DNA of 64,000 bases from Erythroxylum novogranatense (taxonomy: Eukaryota > Streptophyta > Magnoliopsida > Malpighiales > Erythroxylaceae): NCBI GenBank assembly GCA_029891385.1, contig JAIWQS010000251.1, positions 434,001 through 498,000 on the forward strand. The letters are read 5' to 3'. Both the position numbers and the translations under genes were made by a program. Below the pieces are notes generated by a model. It did no database searches. It saw nothing but the letters and a program-made list of their open reading frames with translations, and had not been told where the DNA came from. Shown here piece by piece: positions 12,920-23,498 of this stretch (positions are counted from its first letter, which is position 1; the number at the start of each line of letters is the position of its first letter).

Positions 12920-14922
12920 TGTTGGGGACTTGATCTCGGAACCGGACCCCAATCGAAAAACGGATCAAAAACGGATCGAAAAGCAAATGAAACAGAACGG
13001 ACAACAACACAAATCGAATCATATAGCAAAACAAAGCGAAGCAAACACGAATCGGAAACAAAAGCGGAAACATATCGAAAACGAATCAAAATAGAAACAT
13101 AAGACGAACGATCAAAAGTGAAGCGAATACGAATCGAATAACAAATTAGAAAGCAAAATCGAATACGAACGACGTAAGAATCAAAAGCGAATCGAATCAA
13201 AAGCGGTACAAATGATTCATTCGAACTAAAACAAATGTCCGACATCTAGGAACAAAATCTTAGAAATAACTATCGCGTTGGAAACTTAGACTAAACCTAT
13301 CCGAAATCGGTCTATTTTTTTTCTTTCTTTCTTTTCCATTTCTTTCATCTTTAATCAATCTCATACAAATCAAACAATACAATTTCCCTTTTTGGAAATT
13401 TATCCTTAATCTCATACTAATATCAAATTACTTGATTCTTCTTATTCATCATTTTTCAAACATATTAACAAATCCTATATCTTATTCTTATTTTTTTCTT
13501 TGCCATACAAATTTCGGCAGCATAACGACTGTATTTTCATAAACCCAAACCTGCAAAGGGTTTTAAAGCTCACTTCTATGTATACTAGCTCAATCAAACC
13601 ACACAACTCCTCGGACTTCCCATCTGGAATCCAAACTCAATCCAACACACATTATCCAAATCCAATTCATATTAATTTCTCAATTGAATATACAAATCAT
13701 AAATCATCATACATAATGTCGTAATTCAAGTCTTTATACAAATTCATCATTCAATCCATCCAATCCCAAAAATCAATCATATTTATATACAATCACAAAT
13801 CATATCCATAATCATACACAAATACCATCTATAATTTAATTCAATGCGCATGTCCAGAATTCATATACATTCCCATAACGAATACACAACACACTTTAAT
13901 GGCATTCCAAGCCATTTACATAACCCAAACTAAAATCCCAAATACATAAAAACACAAGCTAAGCAAAATCGAACAAAGGTCTTGACTTTCTTTCATCCGA
14001 TCTCCTGCTCGATACCTGGAGATGGGGATGAGAGGGGGGGTGAGCTTATAGCTCGTGGATAATATGTTTATAATTCTAAAAATAAGAAAAAATCATTTTC
14101 AAGCAGTTTGTCATTTATAAATATTTCACATTGGGAAATTTATCAAAAACTCATTTTCAAACTTTTCAAGACATTCATAAACAATGTCCAAAAATTTCAC
14201 GGTAGACAAATCCTCAAAAGTTTATTCCTCATGAATTTTTCAATTTTTCAAAACAATCATAAATACTTATTAATCCAAAAATCTCAGATTTTTCAAAAAT
14301 CACAAACAATTCAAAAAAACATGAATGCAAATCACACATATAAACAAAAGCAAAAGTATATAACACATCGGAATGGTTTGGGTCGGTCCAAAATAGAACG
14401 TACTGCACATTCCCGCATAGCGGTCCTGTGCAGCCATGAACGGAACGTACTACACTTTTCCGCATAACGGTCCAGTGTAGCCGTGACTTATGGGAGTCCA
14501 AAATCGAAGCTCCAGTGTCACTAGTAGGCAGGAAAAGCCTTAAGAAAAGAGACAGTGTACTGACTCACTTATGGGACCTAACCAAATCCACATAACACAT
14601 AAATCATACTCAAAAATCGAACTGCCCGAAGGCACATTTCGAAAACTTAATTTCATATCGTGTCATCTCATATTCTAACATAATGTCAATTATTCACAGT
14701 GTCACACAATTTCACATATCAAAACTTCAATCATAATTCAAGCACTCAAGAATGCAATCCAATTTGCAATTCATCAAAATCATAAGTCAAACGAAATCAC
14801 ATTCTTTCAAAACAATGAAATCCTCAATATAAACATTTTTCAAAATTTTCAAATCTTTCGAAGAATAACGAATTCGATAATTATTGCAATTTCTTAAATC
14901 ATTCCTAAAAACAAGGAATTTT
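12920..14922 (-). repeat. truncated group B gypsy LTR, minus orientation
   Basis: It begins TGTTGGGGACTTGATC after CTTTT at 12915-12919 and follows the layout of the 4.4 kb LTR at 51610: a CGAA/CGGAA-rich start, the phrase GATCTCCTGCTCGA near 14000, a G-run near 14035, and the structured GC block at 14370-14600. Only the first 2 kb (3' end in sense orientation) is present before another LTR begins at 14923. Frames such as 12829-13245 arise from the CGAATCGAAA-type simple sequence and are not genes. Confidence 0.75.
14397..14490 (-). repeat. two 47 bp units forming matched hairpins
   Basis: Two tandem units start at 14397 and 14444. Each can fold with an identical-length loop. Stem 1 is CTGCAC with GTGCAG (14403-14408 and 14428-14433), and stem 2 is CTACAC with GTGTAG (14450-14455 and 14475-14480). 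The third stem pair is G-C in one and A-T in the other, so the change is compensated. The same place in other group B LTRs also holds a hairpin. Confidence 0.75.
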
Positions 14923-15155
14923 TGTTGGCCCCGAATTTTTCTTGATTAATAAAGCATGATTTAAATTAATTATGAGGTTTGATGGATAAAGTTTTGGATC
15001 TACTTGTTATGTAAATGTTAGTAGAATTTATTATATGGTTTGGTTGTATTAAAAGTGGTAAGAATGCATAAGGGCATTTTAGGCAAGTCGCTTAAGGTTA
15101 TAAGACTTAAGGCTTAAATGAAAGGGCAAAATGGACATTGCACACTTATTAAGGG

Positions 15156-15164
15156 TATAAAAAG
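15156..15164 (+). promoter_or_regulatory. TATA box of the group B LTR
   Basis: TATAAAAAG lies about 230 bp into the LTR, just before a long purine-rich tract. If used, U3 is short and most of the LTR, including the structured block, would be transcribed. Confidence 0.55.
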
Positions 15165-15559
15165 AAGAAGAAAGATTTGTGTTTGTTTGGAAATGGAAGA
15201 AGAAACCGTGGAAGAGAGGAGAAGAAGAGGAAAAATTAGGGTTTTGGAAATTTAGAAGATTTAGAAGAATGTGAAACATCTACAAGAAAGTACAAGACTC
15301 AACCCTTCTTGATTTGTTGAATGAATCATGTTTAGTGATCGTTAGAAGTGAAAAATGAAGTGGAATGTGTGAAGTGAGTTGTTGTTGAATGGTGTTCTAT
15401 GGTTAACAATTTTGTTGTGTTTGTGAATGATTTTTATGTTGAAATGAGTTTAGAAATGAAGTAGGAATGATCATTTAGCGTTAAGATGAGTTATTTGTGA
15501 ATTATGGGAAGTATGAAGATGAAAAATGTCAAAAAACAAGTGTTCGGAAGGTTTCCGGT

Positions 15560-15785
15560 CTCGCACGACGCGGCACACGCAGGCGTCCACGTCACGGCAC
15601 ACACAGGCGTCCACGTCGCGGCGCGCGCAGGCGCCCACGATGCGACACGCACATGCGCCCACGACGCGGCGTGTGTGAGCGCCCTCACCACGGCGAGCTT
15701 CTGGGTTTCGCCGCGGCGAGCTCTAGCATTTTACGCCGCGGCGAGCTTCTGTTTTCTCCGCGGCGAGCTCCTGCTTTCCTGCACA
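15560..15785 (+). repeat. GC-rich minisatellite cassette in the LTR
   Basis: About five degenerate 24 bp units (core GCAGGCGTCCACGTC) are followed by about four copies of CCGCGGCGAGCT. The block is CpG-rich in strongly AT-rich surroundings. Two overlapping frames of about 104 codons arise only because the unit length is a multiple of three. Confidence 0.8.
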
Positions 15786-17000
15786 GACATATTTTGGTAT
15801 TTTGGTCATAACTTTTGATGTAGATGTGTAAATGAGGTGATTTTTGATTCGTTGTAAAATAGAGACAAAGGTATACAAGTTTTATGAAGAAAGGAAGTTT
15901 TGAATCAGTCTTTAAAGATCTCAAATTTTGAATGGAAGTTGAGTATAAATTCTTGTTTTAACAAAAGGAGAGCCTCAATATGTTTGGAGTATAATTTTTG
16001 GATTTCTGAAACAAATTGAATGATTTTGGAGTCATTAGAACTTAAGACAATGGGGAAACTTTTTCTAGCAGAGAATATTACCAGATTTTGTCATTTACTT
16101 GATCATAGTGATCATGGAAAATTGACCAGAGTGTTTGAACTTTTGGAAGAGCTTGAGTTTTTAGAATTTATCTTAGTGAACATGCAATATTTGGGTCTTC
16201 AAATTGTATTCTTATTGAATTGGGAATTTTATATTTGATAAAGGGAATCAACGAAAGCAAGAGGATCAAGAGGAGAGGTGTCTTTTAAGCATGTGTCCAA
16301 GCAAGGAATTCAGGTGGGTTTCATGTTTATAATTTAGAAATGAGCCAATAATGTTTTCTCCCAAATCAAGAATGATTTCAATTACTTCATAAATATTGTT
16401 TTGTTTCTTTTGAATGATTTGCAAAATTGCTACATGTTTCAGTATATGAACTTTGTTGATGAATTTCAAAATAAAGATGGGAATGCATTGAAACATTTTA
16501 TGTTATGGCTTGGAAAATTATGGCATTTTGTATCTTCAAAAAAGAAATAAAAGAGCATGAAAAGCATGAAATGAATATGTGCTTTGTTTGGGCAAGAGAT
16601 GAACGTTTCGTTAGTCACATGCACGTCGACATATAGCCTTCTCTCGGCTGCCCGCTTGAGGCCACGAGATCCTGAGAAATCGGACTCGTTTTGTTCACGG
16701 TATAAGCTTCGGCTTATCCATTTTGTTCCACGGAACTCTCGAGTCATTTATTTGTGCATTGCATCTTTGAATTGTCAAGTATGTTGCCTAAATTGAGTGT
16801 TTTGTATTGATGAATAAATAGATATGTGTGTTGATGTGATGACATTTTCAACTATGAGTTTTGAATTCAAATTTTCGAATTTGACGAGAATTTGGGAACA
16901 AAGCATTTTATGAACTCATTATGATTTTTATATGACAAATGAACATTTCAACGGTTTTGCTTATTCTTCGTTATAAACTTGTTACCCACGAGCTATAATG

Positions 17001-17169
17001 TTGGACCCCATACCCCACTCGTAGGTGTTTGGGGGTTATACCCCGGCGTGTGTTTGCGAGTTATACCGCGGCATCCAACGTTAATCAGTATTGTCCTCTT
17101 TGGGAATCGAACTCGCGACCCCTCAAGGTTTTGTTGTTTCTAAAAACACGCCTCTTACCATTGAGCCAG
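17001..17169 (-). mobile_element. probable tRNA-derived SINE
   Basis: On the minus strand there is a Pol III A box TGGCTCAATGG (17168-17158), then 43 bases, then a B box GAGTTCGATTCCC (17114-17102). The spacing and sequence fit the tRNA-like head of a plant SINE. The body continues through the phrases GGGGTATAACCCC and GTGGGGTATGGGG to about 17001. No poly(A)/poly(T) tail or clean target duplication is evident, and the 5' limit merges with the H LTR (TTACCG at 17170). It could be a tRNA pseudogene, but the long body favours a SINE. Confidence 0.55.
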
Positions 17170-17763
17170 TTACCGCAGGGTAGCCACCGGGACACCCGAA
17201 GGTCATTCCGGCATATATCCTACGATGAGGGCACGCTACGATCGATCACTACACTCCCTTCATATGGCATGGTAACATAAATCACTTGTAAAGCATCATA
17301 AGAAGATCACAATATTTTAAAACCCACTTTTTCCTCATTACATTTCACAAAATCGAAGTCTACATTGTCTGTCCACAATATTCGTATGTACATCATCAGA
17401 AATCTAATACAATAGTACTACGTGAATGAGGAAAGTGTATCAAAATTATCTAAACCACCCAAAAAAAACTCCCCAGCAGACCGACCTTTGAGCCATGATC
17501 TCTCCAATCGCAATCTACTCGGCTAGTAGAGCCTCTTTAGCAGCTAGAGTTGTCTCTTGGTCCTGAAAAGACAACGATGCAATTTTAGTGAGTTTTGTGA
17601 ACTCAATGAGGTAACCATCATCGATGGTTCGCTCAATTCATGCATCACATTATCGCACATAACATAATATTCACTTCATTGCATATTCACAATTTTCGCA
17701 TGTTTGGAGCACTTAAATAACTCATTCAAAACATATTCTAAAGCAAACAATTAATTGAGTGAG
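17170..17763 (-). repeat. H 3' LTR, part 1 (sense end)
   Basis: It matches 61370-61453 plus 62618-63130 of the H 5' LTR nearly base for base, including the hairpins at 17589-17605 and 17613-17629. It ends at the GTGAG target duplication of the solo LTR inserted at 17764. It shows the uninterrupted version of the site where the copia LTR inserted in the 5' copy (near 17250). Confidence 0.88.
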
Positions 17764-20700
17764 TGTAACACCCCACTCCTGCATGACCGGAACCTGACAT
17801 CGACAATGATATCCGAGTCCGTGCCCTGAAAGGGTGGCGTGCTACATCACTCATTCAAAACTCAATACCAAAACTTCTTTTTTTTAAACATACACCTACT
17901 GTACATATTATTCGGAAAACATTTTACATAAATAATCATCAGCGAGTTCAATGACCACGGGGGCCCTTTTATAAATACAATTTATATCAGTATGTTGATT
18001 TCACAAATTGACCTAATCATTAATACAAAAATTCAGAAAACAAAAATACATTAACGCAGACGCGAACTGATCCCGACCGCTTTTCTATTTCATTAACCAG
18101 CAGAAGCCATACGCCTGTTGCCTAACGGGGTATTCTTTTGAGTCCTGAAAAAATAATGGCAAATTTTGAGTGAGTTTTGCAAACTCAGTGAGGAACCATC
18201 ATCGATGGTTCACTCAATTTATGCAACACATCAATTCACATATCACATTTTCACATTGTTGCATATTTAATCACATTGCACTATTTCAATGAAGCATAGA
18301 CCATTTATTCCTTTCATTCAATCAGACCCACATAACCAAATTGTTTCATGTAATACTCAAACATGTCACAATTGCATAAGGCATTTTACCTTCCATTCAA
18401 TCAAAGAAGTGTAATACAATACATATGTAATGCGCATGTGACCCTTTTTTTAATTTATTACGGTGTTGTGACCGAGCGTCTAAAATGTTCCAATATGGGC
18501 GCGTTAATCGGTGAGCCTGAGGCTCTGAATTGTCCCAATATGAGCGCATTAATCGTTGAGCCAGAGGCTCTGAATCACTGTGGGCTCGAGGCCCAAACAC
18601 GTTAAGCTTTTAGCTCTCGGTGGCTGCTTCGGTCATAACTCTCATTAACTGATCATGCATTCATGTATGAAATGCATATGTCCCAATTTAACAGTAAATG
18701 CATCACAATTATCCACATGTTACAAAGAGGCAGTAACTGTATCACAACCAATTCTCGTATCACAATTTATCACATCACAATCGAACCCAAATTATTAAAT
18801 TCAAACAATTATTTCACAACTATTCACAATATAATCACAATCACGATCTATCAGATTGAAAACACGAAGGTCTCAAATTGTCAGACAAATAACACTTCTA
18901 TGTCAAAATCTCCCAATACATCGGGCACCTTCGGCCTGGAATCAGTCATAAACAAACGCAAGGCCCACCATTATTCTCCACAGTGTTATAAGTGTAAAAT
19001 TATAAGCAATCAATAATCGAGAAACCATCTAGGTTACTCACCAATAGCTTCCGAGCTAATGCCGGTAAGTCTCGGCAACGTCCGTGGGATGACGTTCCAA
19101 TAGAGCCTCTATAACAATCACAATAATCACACATTACCAAATGCACAATCAGAAATATTAAATAATGCACATGTAGCAATTTAGATGTGTACAATGCATG
19201 TTCGTGACATTTCCGACACTATTTCACAAATTCCCGTCCCAAAAATTTCTTCTACACATTAGAAGCTCATAGATATCAAAATCACTCAATTTGGACCTCT
19301 ATAGGTCCAATTATTAGTAAAACATGGATCGAAAAAATCATTACCCGGTCTCCTCACTTTGACCTAACCAATTCTCATCCATTTCAGCTCTAAAAATTCC
19401 CAATTTCACAAACAAATGAAATTAAATGTTTCACGAATCCGACGCCTCGAGAATCAGGTCAATCGGATTTCAGACGGAAAAGTTATAAGCAAAAGAGTGG
19501 AGAGAGGTCAGTTCAAAAAAAATACACATCCTAGTCGACTAGTCAGAGGTTGTAGTCGACTAGTGCAGGAAAAATACATGTCCTAGTCGACTAGTGCAGG
19601 TTGTAGTCGACTGGAAGCTTTATTCTTTCTTTTTGCCAACATCCCAACTTTCACAAGTCATAACTCCTTGCTCCGAACTCCAAATTCGACAAACTTGGTA
19701 TCAATTTCAAGATAAAAGAGAGATCTACAAGTTTTATGAAGGACACAAAAACCAATTGTTTCTCTAAGGGTGTCAAAAATGCAACCAAAGTTACTGCCTA
19801 CAACCAAAGTTACTGCCTGCACAATGTTTAACAAAACAGTATACCAATTTGCAAAAATCATAACTTTTCATTCCTTTTGCCAAAAATTCAAAATTTTATA
19901 TCAAAAGAAAGATCAAAGCATGTTATACAACGTTTATGAACAACTTGGAAGCCAATTCCATCTCTAAATAACTCAAATGCTCAAACAAAGTTTCAGTCTA
20001 CCTAAATGATTGTCAACAGAAACCCAATCTTCCAAAATTCATAACTTCTCATTCCCTTAGCGAAAAATTCCATTCCATATAGAAATAAAAATCTCAGACA
20101 ATATACTACAATTCTCAAGAAGAGCTTCAAAGCAAATTCCCATTCAAACTATGTCAAATCCTCACATTAAGGTGGCTGTCCTGTTAGGGTTTATGGAAAC
20201 AGCCTGTAACCTAAACCATAACAAAACTTTATAAATTTATATCTAACAATCCTTACACTAAAAATTTGCATAAAATACCTCCTTAGAAAGCTACAACAAT
20301 CCTCTACAACTTTCCAGAATGTCACTTGAGCCAATGTTACCATTAACAGTCCCAAATAAATATCAGAACACAAAAAGCACAAAACTTATACCCTTAGAGC
20401 ATTTGCACACCAAAACACACTTTGGACTGAATTACCACCTGAGCATTATCAGACCATAACTTACAACCTACACATCAAAAAATATCATACTTAGTGGCCT
20501 TAGAAAGCTAACACAAAAATCTTCAACATTCATGAAGACCAAATTAGAAAATTCAATCCAAATCAATCAAAAAAAATCATCAAAGTTTCAAGTCTCAAGG
20601 TTCAGATTACTGTTCCTACAACACCTACAACTCACTTTTCATGCCAAATTTAAAACCCTTAAAGCCATAATTGGACAAAACTTCCTTCATATGAAATCTA

Positions 20701-21674
20701 TCCATACTTCTTAAGTTTAATTTAAGCCAAAGTTCATCTCCATAGGACAACCATGTCAAAAGTTATGAGCAAAAATCTAAAACCTACACAAGGTAACATT
20801 TTCCAGATTTCATATCCAACTCAACTTATTTCATTCTAACACCAATCCTACATCAATAAGCATCCAATTTAGTCTCCAATTCAATCCCAAATTCATCTAA
20901 ACATTCACTTGAATAAAAAAAGCACCAATTGGCAGAAGACAACACATCATCTTCTTACTTGAATTTACCACTTATCTAACATCATTCTAACATCAAAACC
21001 CAATTCAAAACATAATCATCATTCATCCTTAATTAATCAAGAACACATGCTACCCATTTCAACCAACACAATTCTCATGCAATTAGATGTATAAGATGTC
21101 CCAATTATGCATTTAACTAACATAAAACACAAAACTTACCTATTAAAGCTCCAATCGTCCAAGCTTCACCAACTCACCAACTTTTCTACTCCACTTTTCA
21201 TACCCACGACATTCACCAACACAAGGCCAAGGTTTTGATTTATGTGTGAAATAAAGGAGGAGCAAGCAATTAACAAAGAAGAGCCTTGTTTTAGGTGAAG
21301 AAGAGTAGCAATTCTAGCTCAAAAGAAGAAGAAAAATCGATGAAGGAGAAGAGGGAGCACCATCGGATGAGAGAGGAGAAAAGAATCACTTTAAAAGCCC
21401 CTTTTCCCTTTCTAAAATGGAAGTAACGAAAAGCCTCCCACAAGTGGTTTAATTTGATAACCTTTAATAATAAGACTAATTCATATGTTTTTCACAATAA
21501 CACGTATGTCGGGAAATGTCATGAATGCATGTACAATCATGTGCATACACAAAAATTACAATTTATGCATATATGGAGGCCATACTAGGCATGACCTCGC
21601 CGAGATACGTTTACACATTCATAACCCATTCCAATTTACCATTTTACCCTTCCCATCGGTGATGGGATGTTATA
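17764..21674 (-). mobile_element. solo LTR, group A, with target duplication GTGAG
   Basis: A 3,911 bp LTR (TGTAACACCCC...GATGTTATA on the plus strand) is flanked by GTGAG at 17759-17763 and 21675-21679. There is no internal region, so it is a solo LTR left by LTR-LTR recombination. It resembles the LTR 6039-10136. It carries the paired hairpins (18171-18187, 18194-18210), two tandem roughly 51 bp units near 18485-18590, a GTCGAC phrase array (19525-19615), and about 180-200 bp units with starts at 19728, 19928, 20109, 20307 and 20524. Confidence 0.93.
19525..19615. repeat. AGTCGACT palindromic phrase array
   Basis: Four copies of AGTCGACT at 19533, 19554, 19585 and 19605 lie in a duplicated roughly 52 bp unit. 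The phrase alternates GTCGACTAG and GTCGACTGG with about 20 bp spacing, as in the copia leader at 2041-2068. Confidence 0.85.
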
Positions 21675-21679
21675 GTGAG

Positions 21680-23498
21680 ACCGTCTAGGTTACTCATAGG
21701 TTGCTCCCGAAGCTAACGCCTGGAAGATCTAGCAACGTCTGGAAGTTGACGTTCCAGTTGCTCCTCTATAACAAATAGCATACATGATATCAAAATTTGC
21801 ACCATTAAGAGTGTTCAACAATGCACATGTATGAGATGTATTATGTACAATGCATGTTCATGCTAAATCTCGGGTATCGCTCTTTGATTCTTCTCAACAC
21901 TATCCCATACCAAAATTCATTCAAGCGTAACTAACACTTAGGTTTATGCATCTCTAAAACCATTGAAATCACAATTCATTTGTCACCGGCTTACTTTCAG
22001 ACTTTTTGAAATACCCTTTCGGGTTTAATGTTCACATTCAATCAGGAAGCAAAACTTATGAAATTTGAACTCACTCTCTTCTAGAAAAGTGTTCCTCTAT
22101 TGTGCATCTTTCCATTGACACCAATTTCACTCAATTTGGTTCAGTAATTTGGAAGATATGCCTCAAACAGTTTTGGACTGTTCCTTTCCAAAACAATGTA
22201 CTATATCCAAATTCCATCCAGAAATTGAACACCTTAGAGACTGGATCAAGATTCATCTTCTTCATATGATTTGTATCTCTATTACTCTAGTTTACTAAAA
22301 ATCAAGAATCACCTCAATTGGAGTCTTAAAGGCCAAGATATCCTCAAAATACTGAAATATGTTCAGTAAAATATCCAGTTCATTCTCCTTCCACAGATAC
22401 CCTTACTTTGATTCAATCAATCATTTCTAATTTAATACCAAAAACCATAAATTTTTGTGCAAAGATAAATAAATGTGTTAGGAATCCAATGCTTCAAAAA
22501 TCAGGTCATTTGGAGGTCTAGAGAAGAAGTTATGGCCAAAAGACTCCAACACATTTCTGCCCTTACTTAGAATGTACATGCCTTAGTACGAATGCCATAA
22601 CTTTTGCTATAGATGTCTGATTGAATTTATTTTTAGACCATTGGAAAGAGGACTTCTGGATCTAAAACTTTCATGAAGACCTCAAAGGCCAATTATATCA
22701 TCTAGCTTCTATATCGTCTAACTTTTGCATCGTCTCACTTTCCTTTCGTCTGCTTTTCTTCCGTCTACTTTTCTATCGTCTGCTTTTCTATCGTCTACTT
22801 TCTATCGTCTGCTTTTCTATCGTCTGCTTTTCTATCGTCTACTTTCTTCCATCTGCTTTTCTATCATCTGCTTTTCTATCGACTGCTTTCTATTGTCTGC
22901 TTTTCTATCCAGAACGTCTCCACTTACAAGGATCATAACTTTTGACACCGATATCCAAAATTTAAAATCTTTATACCGTTGGAAAGATAAAAGAAAGATA
23001 TACAACATTTCAGAGGCAAATTTGCCAGAATCTATCTAAATCAGGTCCAGATTTCCTCCCGAAGTTGGAGCACGAATTTTCGCTCAACTCTCAACGTCCT
23101 ACACCCAGTTCTCAACTTCGTGACAACTTTTGAGACTCTTAGAGACAAAACTGAAATTCGATGTCTTCATACGAATTGTAGCCATATATTCCTAGTTTAC
23201 TTCGAATTAAGAATCATCTCGTTTGGAAAACCACAAAAAAGTTATGGCTAAAAGACTGAAACATACTCAGTGAGAAATTTTCTAGATTTTCTAACTTTCA
23301 ACACTTTACATCACCAAAACACCAAAATTTTTCTCAAAAAATAATTTAACACTATAACTGAATTTATTTCTCCCCAACTACCCAGTATTTATGAACAAAC
23401 ACATAAAGTACATTTTTCATGCAGATAGCAGTAATTTATTAACTTTATTTCTCAAATCCCTAACTGTAAGGGATTTCTCCACCACTTACCTACTGAAA
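21680..23498 (-). repeat. H 3' LTR, part 2
   Basis: It continues the LTR from the solo-LTR site and matches 63131-64000 of the H 5' LTR in its first part. It ends with TGAAA (23494-23498), the left target duplication of A3. The frame at 22725-23039 is minisatellite sequence. Confidence 0.85.
22712..22910. repeat. 15 bp minisatellite
   Basis: About 13-14 degenerate copies of TCGTCTGCTTTTCTA (with CTAC variants), pyrimidine-rich on the plus strand. It lies in the H 3' LTR. Confidence 0.85.

Larger units (their letters stand above)
14923..17000 (+). repeat. truncated group B gypsy LTR, plus orientation
   Basis: It starts TGTTGGCCCCGAATTTTTC and follows the group B plan: TATA box, purine-rich tract (15160-15245), GC-rich cassette (15560-15785), the phrase AAGCAAGGAATTCAGGT near 16300, the structured block (16590-16790), and the phrase TTACCCACGAGCT near 16982. 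The last few hundred bases and the CCAACA end are missing; a SINE-like sequence begins near 17001. It is a solo or truncated LTR with no internal region here. Confidence 0.75.

Noticed and set aside
12829..13245. 138-codon minus-strand frame rich in Phe, Ser, Val and Arg
   Set aside because: Its N-terminal part is CGAATCGAAA-type simple sequence of an LTR; only its last roughly 30 codons belong to the Athila-like fragment.
15497..15818. Two overlapping Arg/His/Ala-rich frames of 104 codons
   Set aside because: They exist only because the 24 bp GC-rich repeat has no stops; no domain, and the place is inside an LTR.
17100..17170. Functional tRNA gene
   Set aside because: A and B boxes are present, but the acceptor stem does not pair and a long non-tRNA body follows; SINE is the better reading.
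22725..23039. Frame with repeated FLSSAFLSSTF residues
   Set aside because: Translation of the 15 bp minisatellite.
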